A stretch of 44,353 nt of DNA from Mesorhizobium amorphae (lineage in GTDB: Bacteria; Pseudomonadota; Alphaproteobacteria; Rhizobiales; Rhizobiaceae). Numbering within the stretch: the stretch's first letter is position 1; every line of letters begins with the position of its first letter. Under the pieces are notes generated by a model. It ran no database searches, was not told where the DNA came from, and worked only from the letters and a program-made list of their open reading frames with translations. The stretch lies in assembly GCA_003240775.1 (NCBI GenBank), contig QFNI01000033.1, positions 1 through 44,353 on the forward strand. The letters are read 5' to 3'. This document shows, one piece after another, positions 21,696 through 29,503 of the stretch. The translations under genes and the position numbers were made by a program.

Positions 21696-24287
21696 TCAGC
21701 CCCGCATCTTCTCGCCTGCAGGGTCGAACAGCGGCTCGGCATTGATCGTGGCGGCCAGCCGCTTGCCGAGCACCTCGACCTCGAACAGGCCCGCGCTCTC
21801 GTCGTCGGCGAGGGCTGCCGGCACATAGCCCTGCGCCATCGACTTGCCGAGCGTGTGGGCGAAGCCGCCCGACGTCACCCAGCCCACCACGCGCCAGTCG
21901 CCGTCGCGGATGCCGAGCACGGCCGATGCGTCGCCGCTCGTCTCGGGCGAGGACGAGTGGCCGTTCGGCTTGACCTCCGCGCCCGTTCCGTCGAAGCGGG
22001 GCGCGCCGAAGCCGTGCGGCTCGCCCACCGTGCCGAAATCCTTGTCGCCCACGCGCGCCCAGATCGGCTCGTCGCCCATCACATCGGCGTCCTCGGCCTC
22101 GACCACCATCGAGACGCGGCGCAGCTTCGGGCCATCCGCATGTTCCTGGGCTGCCGCCTCGCGCCCGATGAAGTCGTTCTTCTCGAGCTTGATGAAGCGC
22201 TCCATGCCGCCCTCGAAGGGCCCGTAGATCGGGCGCAGCTCGCGGAACCAGGTGGGAAAGTTCTTTTCCAGGCGCATGGAAAGGAGCGCGCGCATGCCGA
22301 AATCGACGATGCCGAACTCCGCGCCCGCTTCCTTGATCGCCTCGTAGACGAGCCGCTGGTATGCGGGCGCCATCCAGATCTCGTAGCCGAGATCGCCCGT
22401 ATAGGTGACGCGGTTGACCATGCAGGGCGCGCCGCCCACAGCCATCTCGCGGAAGTCCATGAAGCGGAAGGCTGCGTTGGACACGTCCACATCGGTGAGC
22501 TTGGCGAGCAGGTCGCGCGCGCGGGGTCCCGCGATCGACAGCCCCACCAGCGTCTGGTCGAAACGGTGCAGATGTACCGTGCCGTCGCTTGGCATGTGCC
22601 GCTCGAACCAGCGCATGTGGTATTTCTGCGCGGCCGACGAGCCCCAGATCATGAAGCGGTCTTCGCCGGCCTTGGCGATGGTGAAGTCGCCGATCAGCTT
22701 GCCGAACTCGTTGAGCATCGGCGTCAGGATGAGCCGGCCCACCTTAGGCATGCGGTTGGTCATCAGGTGGTTGAGGAAGGCTTCGGCGCCGGGTCCCGTC
22801 ACCTCGTATTTCGCGAAATTCGCGATCTCGGTCACGCCCACGCGCTCGCGAGTCGCGCGAACTTCCGCGCTGATGTGCTCGAAATCGTTGGAGCGGCGGT
22901 AGGACACCATATCCTTGGCCTCAGTGCCCTCGGGCGCAAACCAGAGCGGCGTTTCCAAGCCCCAGCTGTCGCCCATCACGGCGTTCTGCTTCACCATCGT
23001 GTCGTAGAGCGGCGTGGTCTGCGCAGGCCGTGCAGCCGGCAGCTCTTCGTTGGGGAAGCGGATCGAGAAGCGGCGCGAGTAGTTCTCGCGCACCTTGGCA
23101 TTGGTGTAGCGGAGCGTCGCCCATTCGCCGAAGCGCGCCACGTCCATGCCCCAGATGTCGGCACCCGGATCGCCGTTCACCATCCATTGCGAGAGCGCAA
23201 GCCCCACGCCGCCGCCCTGCGAAAAGCCCGCCATCACCGCGCAGGCGCACCAGAAGTTCGTCAGCCCCGGCACGGGCCCCACCAGCGGGTTGCCGTCGGG
23301 CGCGAACGTGAACGGCCCGTTGATGATCTGCTTGATGCCCGCGGCCTCGATGCCGGGGAAATGCTTGAAGCCGATCTCAAGGGAAGGCGCGATGCGGTCG
23401 ATGTCAGGCTGGAGCAGTTCGTGGCCGAAGCTCCACGGCGTTTCCACGGGCGACCAAGGCTTGCAGTTCTTCTCGTAGGTGCCGAGCAGCACGCCGTTGC
23501 GCTCCTGGCGCGTGTAGATCTCGCCCTTGAAGTCCATCACGCCGATCATCTCGCGGCCGGTGGACTTGTTGAACTCCATCACCTCGGGAATGTCTTCCGT
23601 CAGCAGGTACATGTGCTCCATGGCGAGAAGCGGCAGTTCCACGCCCACCATGCGCCCGACTTCGCGCGCCCAGAGGCCGCCGCAGTTAACCACGTGCTCG
23701 GCGCGCACGGTGCCCTGTTCAGTCACCACGTTCCAGGTGCCGTCGGGGTCTTGCGTGAGCTCAAGCACGCGGTTGCGCAGCACGATCTCGGCGCCCAGCT
23801 TCTGGGCGGCCTTGGCATAGGCGTGGGTGGTGCCGGACGGGTCGAGGTGGCCTTCCACCGGGTCCCACATGGCGCCGACGAAGTTCGTCTCGTCCATCAA
23901 GGGGAACATCGCCTTCACTTCGGAAGGCGTGATCAGCTCGGTGTTCATGCCGAGATAGCGGCCCTTGGCATGCGCCAAACGCAGGAAATCCATGCGTTCC
24001 GGGGTGTCGGCCACCATCGCGCCACCCGTCAGGTGGAGCCCGCAGGACTGGCCGGAAATCTCCTCCAGCTCCTTGTAGAGCGACACCGTGTAGGCCTGGA
24101 GCTTGGCCACGTTGGGATCGCCGTTCAGCGTGTGGAACCCGCCCGCCGCATGCCACGATGAGCCCGAAGTCAGTTCCGAGCGCTCGATCAGCATCACATC
24201 CTTCCACCCGGCCTTCACCAGATGGAACAGCACCGAGCAGCCGACGACGCCGCCGCCGATCACGACCGCTTTTGCGTGGGATTTCAT
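21696..24287 (-). CDS. FAD-dependent oxidoreductase with GcvT domain (dimethylglycine dehydrogenase-like)
   Basis: 863 residues. The N-terminal DAO-type FAD domain has VIGGGVVGCSVLFHL (9-23) and SSWHAAGG, where H46 corresponds to the His that binds FAD covalently in dimethylglycine dehydrogenase. The C-terminal half is the folate-binding aminomethyltransferase (GcvT) domain, with ERVGVTEIANFAKYEVTGPG, YTGDLGYEIW and VGWVTSGGFAHTLGKS. Such enzymes demethylate dimethylglycine or sarcosine and load the carbon onto tetrahydrofolate as methylene-THF. An insertion of about 45 residues (Gly/Ser/Pro-rich) lies between EPIWARVG and the VGWVTSGG block. The gene follows the second mttB gene by 30 bp on the same strand, so they form an operon. 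The exact substrate is inferred. Confidence 0.88.
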   Translation of the reverse strand: MKSHAKAVVIGGGVVGCSVLFHLVKAGWKDVMLIERSELTSGSSWHAAGGFHTLNGDPNVAKLQAYTVSLYKELEEISGQSCGLHLTGGAMVADTPERMDFLRLAHAKGRYLGMNTELITPSEVKAMFPLMDETNFVGAMWDPVEGHLDPSGTTHAYAKAAQKLGAEIVLRNRVLELTQDPDGTWNVVTEQGTVRAEHVVNCGGLWAREVGRMVGVELPLLAMEHMYLLTEDIPEVMEFNKSTGREMIGVMDFKGEIYTRQERNGVLLGTYEKNCKPWSPVETPWSFGHELLQPDIDRIAPSLEIGFKHFPGIEAAGIKQIINGPFTFAPDGNPLVGPVPGLTNFWCACAVMAGFSQGGGVGLALSQWMVNGDPGADIWGMDVARFGEWATLRYTNAKVRENYSRRFSIRFPNEELPAARPAQTTPLYDTMVKQNAVMGDSWGLETPLWFAPEGTEAKDMVSYRRSNDFEHISAEVRATRERVGVTEIANFAKYEVTGPGAEAFLNHLMTNRMPKVGRLILTPMLNEFGKLIGDFTIAKAGEDRFMIWGSSAAQKYHMRWFERHMPSDGTVHLHRFDQTLVGLSIAGPRARDLLAKLTDVDVSNAAFRFMDFREMAVGGAPCMVNRVTYTGDLGYEIWMAPAYQRLVYEAIKEAGAEFGIVDFGMRALLSMRLEKNFPTWFRELRPIYGPFEGGMERFIKLEKNDFIGREAAAQEHADGPKLRRVSMVVEAEDADVMGDEPIWARVGDKDFGTVGEPHGFGAPRFDGTGAEVKPNGHSSSPETSGDASAVLGIRDGDWRVVGWVTSGGFAHTLGKSMAQGYVPAALADDESAGLFEVEVLGKRLAATINAEPLFDPAGEKMRG

Positions 24288-24317
24288 GGATTCCGTCCGT
24301 AAGAGAGAATGAATTAA

Positions 24318-25895
24318 TCAGAAATCGGTCGGCGCGCCGCCTTCGGCGATGCGCTTGTCGACAAACGCGTCGAGCTCCTCGCGGATGGCGGGGTCCATCG
24401 CGGGCTGCTCATAGGCCGCGAGGCGTTCCTTCCACAAGCGGTTGGCGCGTTCGAGCGCGGTGGGGGAGCCGGCCTCGGCCCAGGATTCGAAATTGCGCCA
24501 GTCGGAGATGATCGGCGAGTAGAAGGCCGTCTTGTAGCGGTCCTGGGTGTGCTTGGTGCCGAAGAAGTGACCGCCGGGGCCGACGTCGCGGATGGCGTCG
24601 ATGGCGAGCGCGTCTTCGGAGAGGTCGAGGGGCGTCAGGAACTCCGAGACCATCTGGAGGAGGTCGATGTCCACCATCATCTTCTCGTAGGAGCAGCGCA
24701 GGCCGCCCTCGAGCCAGCCGGCGGAATGCAGCACGAAGTTGGCGCCGCCCTGGATGGCGCCCCAGAGCGAGAACACGCTCTCATAGGCTGCCTGCGCGTC
24801 GACCTGGTTGGCGGCGCAGACATTCGAGGTGCGGTAGGGAATGCGGTAACGCCGCGCGAGCTGGCCGCCCAGCATCTGCGCCTTCATGTATTCCGGCGTG
24901 CCGAAGGCGGGCGCGCCCGACTTCATGTCGACATTCGAGGTGAAGCCGCCATAGCCCACGGGCGCGCCCTTGCGCACCATCTGGGTGAAGGCGATGCCCG
25001 ACAGCGCCTCGGCGTTCTGCTGCACCACGGCGCCCGCCACCGTGACCGGCGCCATCGCGCCCGCGAGCGTGAAGGGGGTGACGATCACGAGCTGCCCCAT
25101 GGACGACATCTGGATGATGCCTTCCATCATCGGCACGTCGAGCTTGAGCGGCGAGTTGGTGTTGATGATGGTGTAGAGCGAGGGCTCCTCCAGCATCTGC
25201 TCGCGCGTGATGCCGCGCGCGATGCGGGCGATCTCGATGCCGTCCTCGTTGCGCTCGCGCCCCAGCGAATAGGCGTGGAAGAACTTGTCGGTCAGGGTCG
25301 CGAGATCACGGATGCATTCGAGGTGGCGGATCGAGGGGTGGATGTCGGTCGGCTCCACGGGATAGCCGCCGGTTCCCTGGATCACGTTGTGGACCTGGGC
25401 GAGCTTCACGAGGTTGCGGAAGTCCGCCTGGTTGCCCGAGCGGCGCCCGCGGTCGAGGTCCGAGCAGTTGGGCGCCGACGCCATCTGCGCGAAGATCAGG
25501 TTGTTGCCGCCCATCCGCACGTTGTGGGCGGGGTTGCGCGCGTGCAAGGTGAACTCGGACGGCGCATGCGCGATCAGTTCCAGCAGCATGTCGGGGTCGA
25601 AGCGCACGCGCTCCGTGCCCTCGCGCACATCCGCGCCGTGGCGCTTCATGATGGCGCGCGCTTCGTCGTGCAGCACGTCCACGCCGATCTCGGACAGCAC
25701 GCGCAGCGAGGCGCGGTGGATCGATTCGAGCTCGTCCTCGGACACGATCGCGGTGTGGCCGTAGGGGATGCGGAGCTGGCGGAAGGGCGGCTGCTCGAAG
25801 CCCGCGCCCGCGCCGACGCGTTTTCCGGCGCGTCCCCCGCGCCGTGCGCGGTCGGAAGCGGGAGCGGGGGAGAGGTCTGCGGGCGCGTCGGTCAT
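24318..25895 (-). CDS. Trimethylamine methyltransferase (MttB) family protein 2, non-pyrrolysine
   Basis: 525 residues, a divergent paralogue of the protein at 12544-14127 (shared PFTLAGAMAPVTVAGA, SGAPAFGTPE, NFVLHSAGWLEGG, DAQAAYES). An Arg/Gly stretch (R16 to R26 within RARRGGRAGKR) precedes the barrel. No in-frame amber codon is present. It is expected to pass a methyl group from an N-methylated compound to a corrinoid protein, presumably the one encoded at 11586, because no second corrinoid gene is seen. Pairing with the dimethylglycine dehydrogenase-like gene 30 bp downstream suggests substrates in the betaine/dimethylglycine series. It is divergent from the class III aminotransferase gene. 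Confidence 0.88.
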   Translation of the reverse strand: MTDAPADLSPAPASDRARRGGRAGKRVGAGAGFEQPPFRQLRIPYGHTAIVSEDELESIHRASLRVLSEIGVDVLHDEARAIMKRHGADVREGTERVRFDPDMLLELIAHAPSEFTLHARNPAHNVRMGGNNLIFAQMASAPNCSDLDRGRRSGNQADFRNLVKLAQVHNVIQGTGGYPVEPTDIHPSIRHLECIRDLATLTDKFFHAYSLGRERNEDGIEIARIARGITREQMLEEPSLYTIINTNSPLKLDVPMMEGIIQMSSMGQLVIVTPFTLAGAMAPVTVAGAVVQQNAEALSGIAFTQMVRKGAPVGYGGFTSNVDMKSGAPAFGTPEYMKAQMLGGQLARRYRIPYRTSNVCAANQVDAQAAYESVFSLWGAIQGGANFVLHSAGWLEGGLRCSYEKMMVDIDLLQMVSEFLTPLDLSEDALAIDAIRDVGPGGHFFGTKHTQDRYKTAFYSPIISDWRNFESWAEAGSPTALERANRLWKERLAAYEQPAMDPAIREELDAFVDKRIAEGGAPTDF

Positions 25896-26180
25896 GGAAG
25901 CTCGTGAGCGGCGGGATTTTTTCTGTTCCTACGCTTGTCGCACGCCCCTCCTGCACCAGTGCGACGACGAGGAGGGCAACGGAAGCGACATGCACGCAGC
26001 CGTGATGCGCTTGCGCGAAACGCCGCCGGCGCTAGCTTGCCTGCCATGCGCCCCGCTTTCCCGAAACCCTCGCCGCGCACCCGGCATGCCGAGCTTCTCC
26101 GCCTTTGCGCGCGGATCGGCTATTCCCCGCCTTCGGGTTGAACCGAACCCCGCCGTTCCGTTTCAGCCCAAAGGCCCGTC
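25896..26180. promoter_or_regulatory. Divergent intergenic region between mttB2 and the aminotransferase gene
   Basis: 285 bp without a gene. It contains an inverted pair GTCGCA (25937-25942) and TGCGAC (25960-25965) with a 17-bp spacer, about 45-70 bp upstream of the mttB2 start, a geometry that would suit a dimeric regulator. The same TGCGAC core occurs twice upstream of mttB1. I see no terminator, riboswitch or small gene. Confidence 0.35.
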
Positions 26181-27560
26181 ATGACCTACCAGAACCATCC
26201 CACAGCCCATCTCCAGGCGATCGACGCCAGGCATCACCTGCACCCCTTCACCGACCACAAGGACCTGCGCGCCAAGGGCTCGCGCATGATCGTGCGGGGC
26301 GAGGGGCCCTATATCTTCGACGCCGACAACAACCGCATCCTCGACGGCATGGCCGGGCTGTGGTGCGTGAACATCGGCTACGGACGCCCGGAACTGGCGG
26401 AAGCGGCCCGGCTCCAGATGGAGGAGCTGCCTTACTACAACAGCTTCTTCCGCTCGGCCGTGCCGTCTTCGGTGCTGCTCGCCGAGCGGCTGGCTGGGCT
26501 CGCGCCCGAAAACATCAACCAGGTCTTCTTCGGCTCGTCGGGGTCGGAGGCCAACGACACGGCACTCCGGCTCGTGCGCCACTTCTGGGCGCTGGAAGGC
26601 AAGCCCGCGAAGAACCGCATCATCTCGCGCCGCATGGCCTATCACGGCTCGACCATCGCGGGCGCCTCGCTCGGCGGCATGAAGCCCATGCACGACCAAT
26701 TGCATGGCGCGGTGCCCAACATCGTCCATGTGATGGCGCCCTACGCCTTCGAGAACGCGCAACCCGGCGAAAGCGACGAGGCCTTCGGCCTTCGCGCGGC
26801 GAAAGCGGTGGAGGACGCGATCCTGGAGGCGGGGGCCGACAATGTCGCGGCCTTCATCGGCGAGCCGATCCAGGGTGCAGGCGGCGTCAAGATCCCGCCC
26901 GCGAGCTACTGGCCCGAGATCCAGCGCATCTGCCGCCGCCACGACGTTCTCCTGATGCTGGACGAGGTGATCACGGGCTACGGCCGGACGGGCGAATGGT
27001 TCGCGGCCCAGGCCTACGGCATCGAGGCCGACACCATCACCACCGCCAAGGCGCTGACCTCGGGCTACCAGCCGCTGTCGGCGCTTCTGGTGGGCGACCG
27101 CGTGGCCGCGACGCTGGTCGAGAAGGGCGGCGAGTTCAACCACGGCTACACCTATGCCGGCCATCCCGTGGCTTGCGCGGTGGCGCTCGCCAACCTCGAC
27201 ATCATCGAGCGCGAGGGCCTCGTCGAGCGCGTGCGCGACGACACCGGGCCTTATCTCGCCTCAGCACTCAGCGCGGCGGTGGGCGACCATCCGCTGGTGG
27301 GCGAGGTGCGCAGCTTCGGCCTTCTTGCGGCCATCGAGATCGTCAAGAACAAGGAAACCCGCGAGCGCTTCAAGCCCGCAGGCGATGCGGCGGCGGCCGT
27401 GCGCGACCACGCGGTGGCCGGCGGTCTGATGATGCGGGCGACTGGCGACACGATGATCCTGTCGCCGCCGCTGATCTGGACGCGCGAAACGATCGACGAG
27501 GCCTGCGGCCTGATCCGCAAGGCCTTGGACGGCGCCGCCACCGAATGGCGGCCGGACTGA
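26181..27560 (+). CDS. Class III PLP-dependent aminotransferase
   Basis: 459 residues of the omega-amino acid (class III) aminotransferase family. PLP-site features are FFGSSGSEANDTALRLVR (residues 117-134), the Asp in LMLDEVITGYGRTGEW, and the Schiff-base lysine K290 in TTAKALTSGYQP. Members include putrescine-, GABA- and beta-alanine-pyruvate transaminases. The succinate-semialdehyde dehydrogenase at 41926 would suit a GABA substrate, but the two genes are 14 kb apart. The gene is divergent from mttB2, so it may act on an amine left after demethylation. A 112-aa gene follows 21 bp later. Confidence 0.88.
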   Translation: MTYQNHPTAHLQAIDARHHLHPFTDHKDLRAKGSRMIVRGEGPYIFDADNNRILDGMAGLWCVNIGYGRPELAEAARLQMEELPYYNSFFRSAVPSSVLLAERLAGLAPENINQVFFGSSGSEANDTALRLVRHFWALEGKPAKNRIISRRMAYHGSTIAGASLGGMKPMHDQLHGAVPNIVHVMAPYAFENAQPGESDEAFGLRAAKAVEDAILEAGADNVAAFIGEPIQGAGGVKIPPASYWPEIQRICRRHDVLLMLDEVITGYGRTGEWFAAQAYGIEADTITTAKALTSGYQPLSALLVGDRVAATLVEKGGEFNHGYTYAGHPVACAVALANLDIIEREGLVERVRDDTGPYLASALSAAVGDHPLVGEVRSFGLLAAIEIVKNKETRERFKPAGDAAAAVRDHAVAGGLMMRATGDTMILSPPLIWTRETIDEACGLIRKALDGAATEWRPD

Positions 27561-27581
27561 TCGGCTTTGAGGAGAGACACC

Positions 27582-27920
27582 GTGGGAAAGCGCAAGCGGA
27601 TCCGGAAATCGGCGCGGGTGGCGAGCGACCTGATGTTCGCGCCCGCCGTGATCGCCATGCGCCTGCCGCTCATGGGCGCGCCGGGCGGATCGGCCGAGGC
27701 CGACCGCGCGGTGGCCGAAAAGGCCGCGGCCTGGGGGCAGGGTATGGTGGCCGCGCAGGTCTCGCTCGCGCAGTCCGCGCTCGGCTTCTGGCCCGCCGTG
27801 ATGGCGGGCCGCTCGCCCTTCGAGGTCGGCGCCCAGGCGATGGAGCGCGCCACGAACGCCGCCATGCAGCCTTCGAGCCGCAAGGTGCGTTCCAACTTCC
27901 GCCGCTTGAGCAAGCCCTGA
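27582..27920 (+). CDS. Small basic alpha-helical protein (112 aa), unrecognised
   Basis: Starts at GTG 27582, with GAGGAG upstream, and ends TGA at 27920. The N-terminus MGKRKRIRKSARVASDLMF is strongly basic. The middle is Ala-rich and amphipathic (EKAAAWGQGMVAAQVSLAQS), and the C-terminal end is basic again. This resembles small phasin-type polyhydroxyalkanoate granule proteins in composition, but I cannot assign the family with certainty. It follows the aminotransferase gene by 21 bp and is probably co-transcribed with it. Confidence 0.6.
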   Translation: MGKRKRIRKSARVASDLMFAPAVIAMRLPLMGAPGGSAEADRAVAEKAAAWGQGMVAAQVSLAQSALGFWPAVMAGRSPFEVGAQAMERATNAAMQPSSRKVRSNFRRLSKP

Positions 27921-27994
27921 GGCAGTATCTCGGGCGCAGCTCTCAGAGGAAAAAACCGCTTCGCGCTTTTTCCGGAACTGCTCTCGACCACAGC

Positions 27995-28031
27995 AAAAGC
28001 CGCGCACGTGTCCGGAGACGCGGGCGCGGCT
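27995..28031 (-). terminator. Likely Rho-independent terminator downstream of the TSUP gene
   Basis: Arms AGCCGCGC (27998-28005) and GCGCGGCT (28024-28031) are perfect with an 18-nt loop; on the minus strand the stem runs into TTTT. It lies about 185 bp past the TSUP stop in the 294-bp gene-free gap 27921-28214. The rest of that gap shows only a 7-bp inverted repeat, CCTTCGC with GCGAAGG, around 28050-28080. I see no gene in it. Confidence 0.4.
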
Positions 28032-28214
28032 GTTGCCAAGAATACGCATGGCCCTTCGCGACACGAAACACTTGCGAAGGTCACTGCCTCGGGACGCGAG
28101 ACCTGATCCGAAGCTTTGGGCGGCTGCGAACGACCGCCTTGCCCACAGTTCTATCGCGCTATCCTTACCGCCCCGTTAGCGAGGCTCAGCCGTTTGGCGT
28201 AATCGGCTCTCAGC

Positions 28215-28973
28215 TCAAAGTTGGTCGACCAAGAGCTTGATGGCCAGAAGCACGCAGACCCCGACCAGAAGCGGGCGGATGACGCGGGCCCCGCCGCGCA
28301 CCGCAAAGCGCGCGCCCAGCTGTGCGCCGAGGAACTGCGCCGCCCCCATCGCGAGCCCGAGCTTCCACCAGACCGCGCCCACCACCGCGAACGCGGCGAG
28401 GCCGCCCAGGTTGGAGGCGAAGTTGAGGAGCTTGGTGTGGGCGGTCGCCTTCAGCATGCCGTAGCCGGCGAGCGACACGAAGGCGAGCATCATGAACGAG
28501 CCCGTGCCCGGCCCGAACACGCCGTCATAGGCACCGATCACGAGCGGCACGGTGGCGGTGAAGAGGGCGGGCGAGATGCGGCGGGCGCGGTCCTCGTCGT
28601 TGAGGTTCCGCTTGAAGGCGAAGTAGAGCGCGATGCCGACCAGCATGACCGGCAAAAGCAGCCGCAGGAAATCGCCGGGAAGGACGGTGGCCACCCAGGC
28701 GCCGCCGACCGCGCCCGCAAAGGCCAGAAGGGCCGAGAGCCACTGCTCGCCCGGCCGCACATGGCCCTTGCGCGCATAGGCGAGCGTGGCCGAGCCCGAG
28801 CCGAACAGGCCCTGGAGCTTGTTGGTGCCGAGCGCTTCCACGGGCGGGAGGCCGGCGATCAGGAGCACGGGCACGGTGACGAGCCCGCCGCCGCCCGCGA
28901 TGGCGTCGATGAAGCCCGCGGCAAAGGCGGCGGCTGCGAGAAGCAGCATCATTTCGAGCGAAAGGTCGAGCAC
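28215..28973 (-). CDS. TSUP family (TauE/SafE) membrane permease
   Basis: 252 residues from a GTG at 28973 (GGAG 7 bp upstream). About seven to eight hydrophobic helices are visible. Family blocks are AAGFIDAIAGGGGLVTVPVLL, cut here to its core GFIDAIAGGGGLVTVP, and ALGTNKLQGLFGSGSATLAY, with YDGVFGPGTGSFMM in the second half, giving the internal duplication of this family. TSUP proteins export or import small organosulfur or organic anions such as sulfite, taurine or sulfoacetate. The substrate cannot be read here. It is divergent from the TerB gene. Confidence 0.9.
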   Translation of the reverse strand: MLDLSLEMMLLLAAAAFAAGFIDAIAGGGGLVTVPVLLIAGLPPVEALGTNKLQGLFGSGSATLAYARKGHVRPGEQWLSALLAFAGAVGGAWVATVLPGDFLRLLLPVMLVGIALYFAFKRNLNDEDRARRISPALFTATVPLVIGAYDGVFGPGTGSFMMLAFVSLAGYGMLKATAHTKLLNFASNLGGLAAFAVVGAVWWKLGLAMGAAQFLGAQLGARFAVRGGARVIRPLLVGVCVLLAIKLLVDQL

Positions 28974-29071
28974 GCTGCTCTCCGAGGACCGGGGGCTTCC
29001 ACCATGCGGGCCCGATTCCCGCAAGCGGCGAATCGGTCTACGGAGCGGAGGCAACCCGTGGAGCAAGGCGC

Positions 29072-29503
29072 ATGGCGAAGGGCTTTCTGGCTGAGATCGT
29101 GGAGATCTTCGAAGGCGATCCCGGCGTGCGCCGCGTGGCCGACGACCCCGTGCTGACGGCGGAGCTTTTGCTTCTGTTCCGCATGATCCTGGCCGATGGC
29201 GAGGTGTCGGAGGCAGAACTCGCCGTGTTCGAGCGCATCTGCCGCGAGGCCTTCAGCATCGAGGAAGACAGCCTCGACGGGGTGATCGAATATCTCGAGG
29301 AAGCGGGCTACGAGACCACCGGGGCGCAGGCGCTGGGCCTGTTCGCCGAGTTGCCGCTGGAGCGCCGCCGGGCGCTCGCCCGCCACATGGCCGACATCGC
29401 CAAGGCCGACCACGCGCTGGCGCCCCGCGAGGTGCTGCTTCTCAAGCGCTCGCTCGACGTGCTGGGCCTCGAACCCGAAGACGCCGTGCTTCAGCCGCGC
29501 TGA
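29072..29503 (+). CDS. TerB-family tellurite resistance-like protein
   Basis: 143 residues, all-helical and acidic. The pattern LLFRMILADGEVSEAELAVF and ADHALAPREVLLLKRSLDVLG matches the TerB/DjlA-like fold, with Asp/Glu residues (DGEVSEAE, ADHALAPRE) that can bind divalent metal. Many such genes lie outside tellurite operons and have unknown roles. Its last 13 bp overlap the convergent ABC ATPase gene, so the two cannot both be transcribed through without antisense contact. Confidence 0.82.
   Translation: MAKGFLAEIVEIFEGDPGVRRVADDPVLTAELLLLFRMILADGEVSEAELAVFERICREAFSIEEDSLDGVIEYLEEAGYETTGAQALGLFAELPLERRRALARHMADIAKADHALAPREVLLLKRSLDVLGLEPEDAVLQPR

Noticed and set aside
21690..21705. Small palindrome at the end of the GcvT-domain gene
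   Set aside because: GGGGC-TCA-GCCCC includes the stop codon and coding bases; it is short and has no T-run, so it is probably chance in GC-rich DNA.
21315..24161. A 948-codon open frame on the plus strand opposite the GcvT-domain oxidoreductase gene
   Set aside because: Its translation is low-complexity His/Arg/Ala text without family motifs, and it is the antisense shadow of a well-supported gene. Long antisense frames are expected with this GC-rich codon use.
12544..25895. Pyrrolysine-containing MttB
   Set aside because: Both mttB genes are read through from start to stop without an in-frame TAG, and no pylS, pylT or pylBCD gene is seen in the window. They are non-pyrrolysine members.
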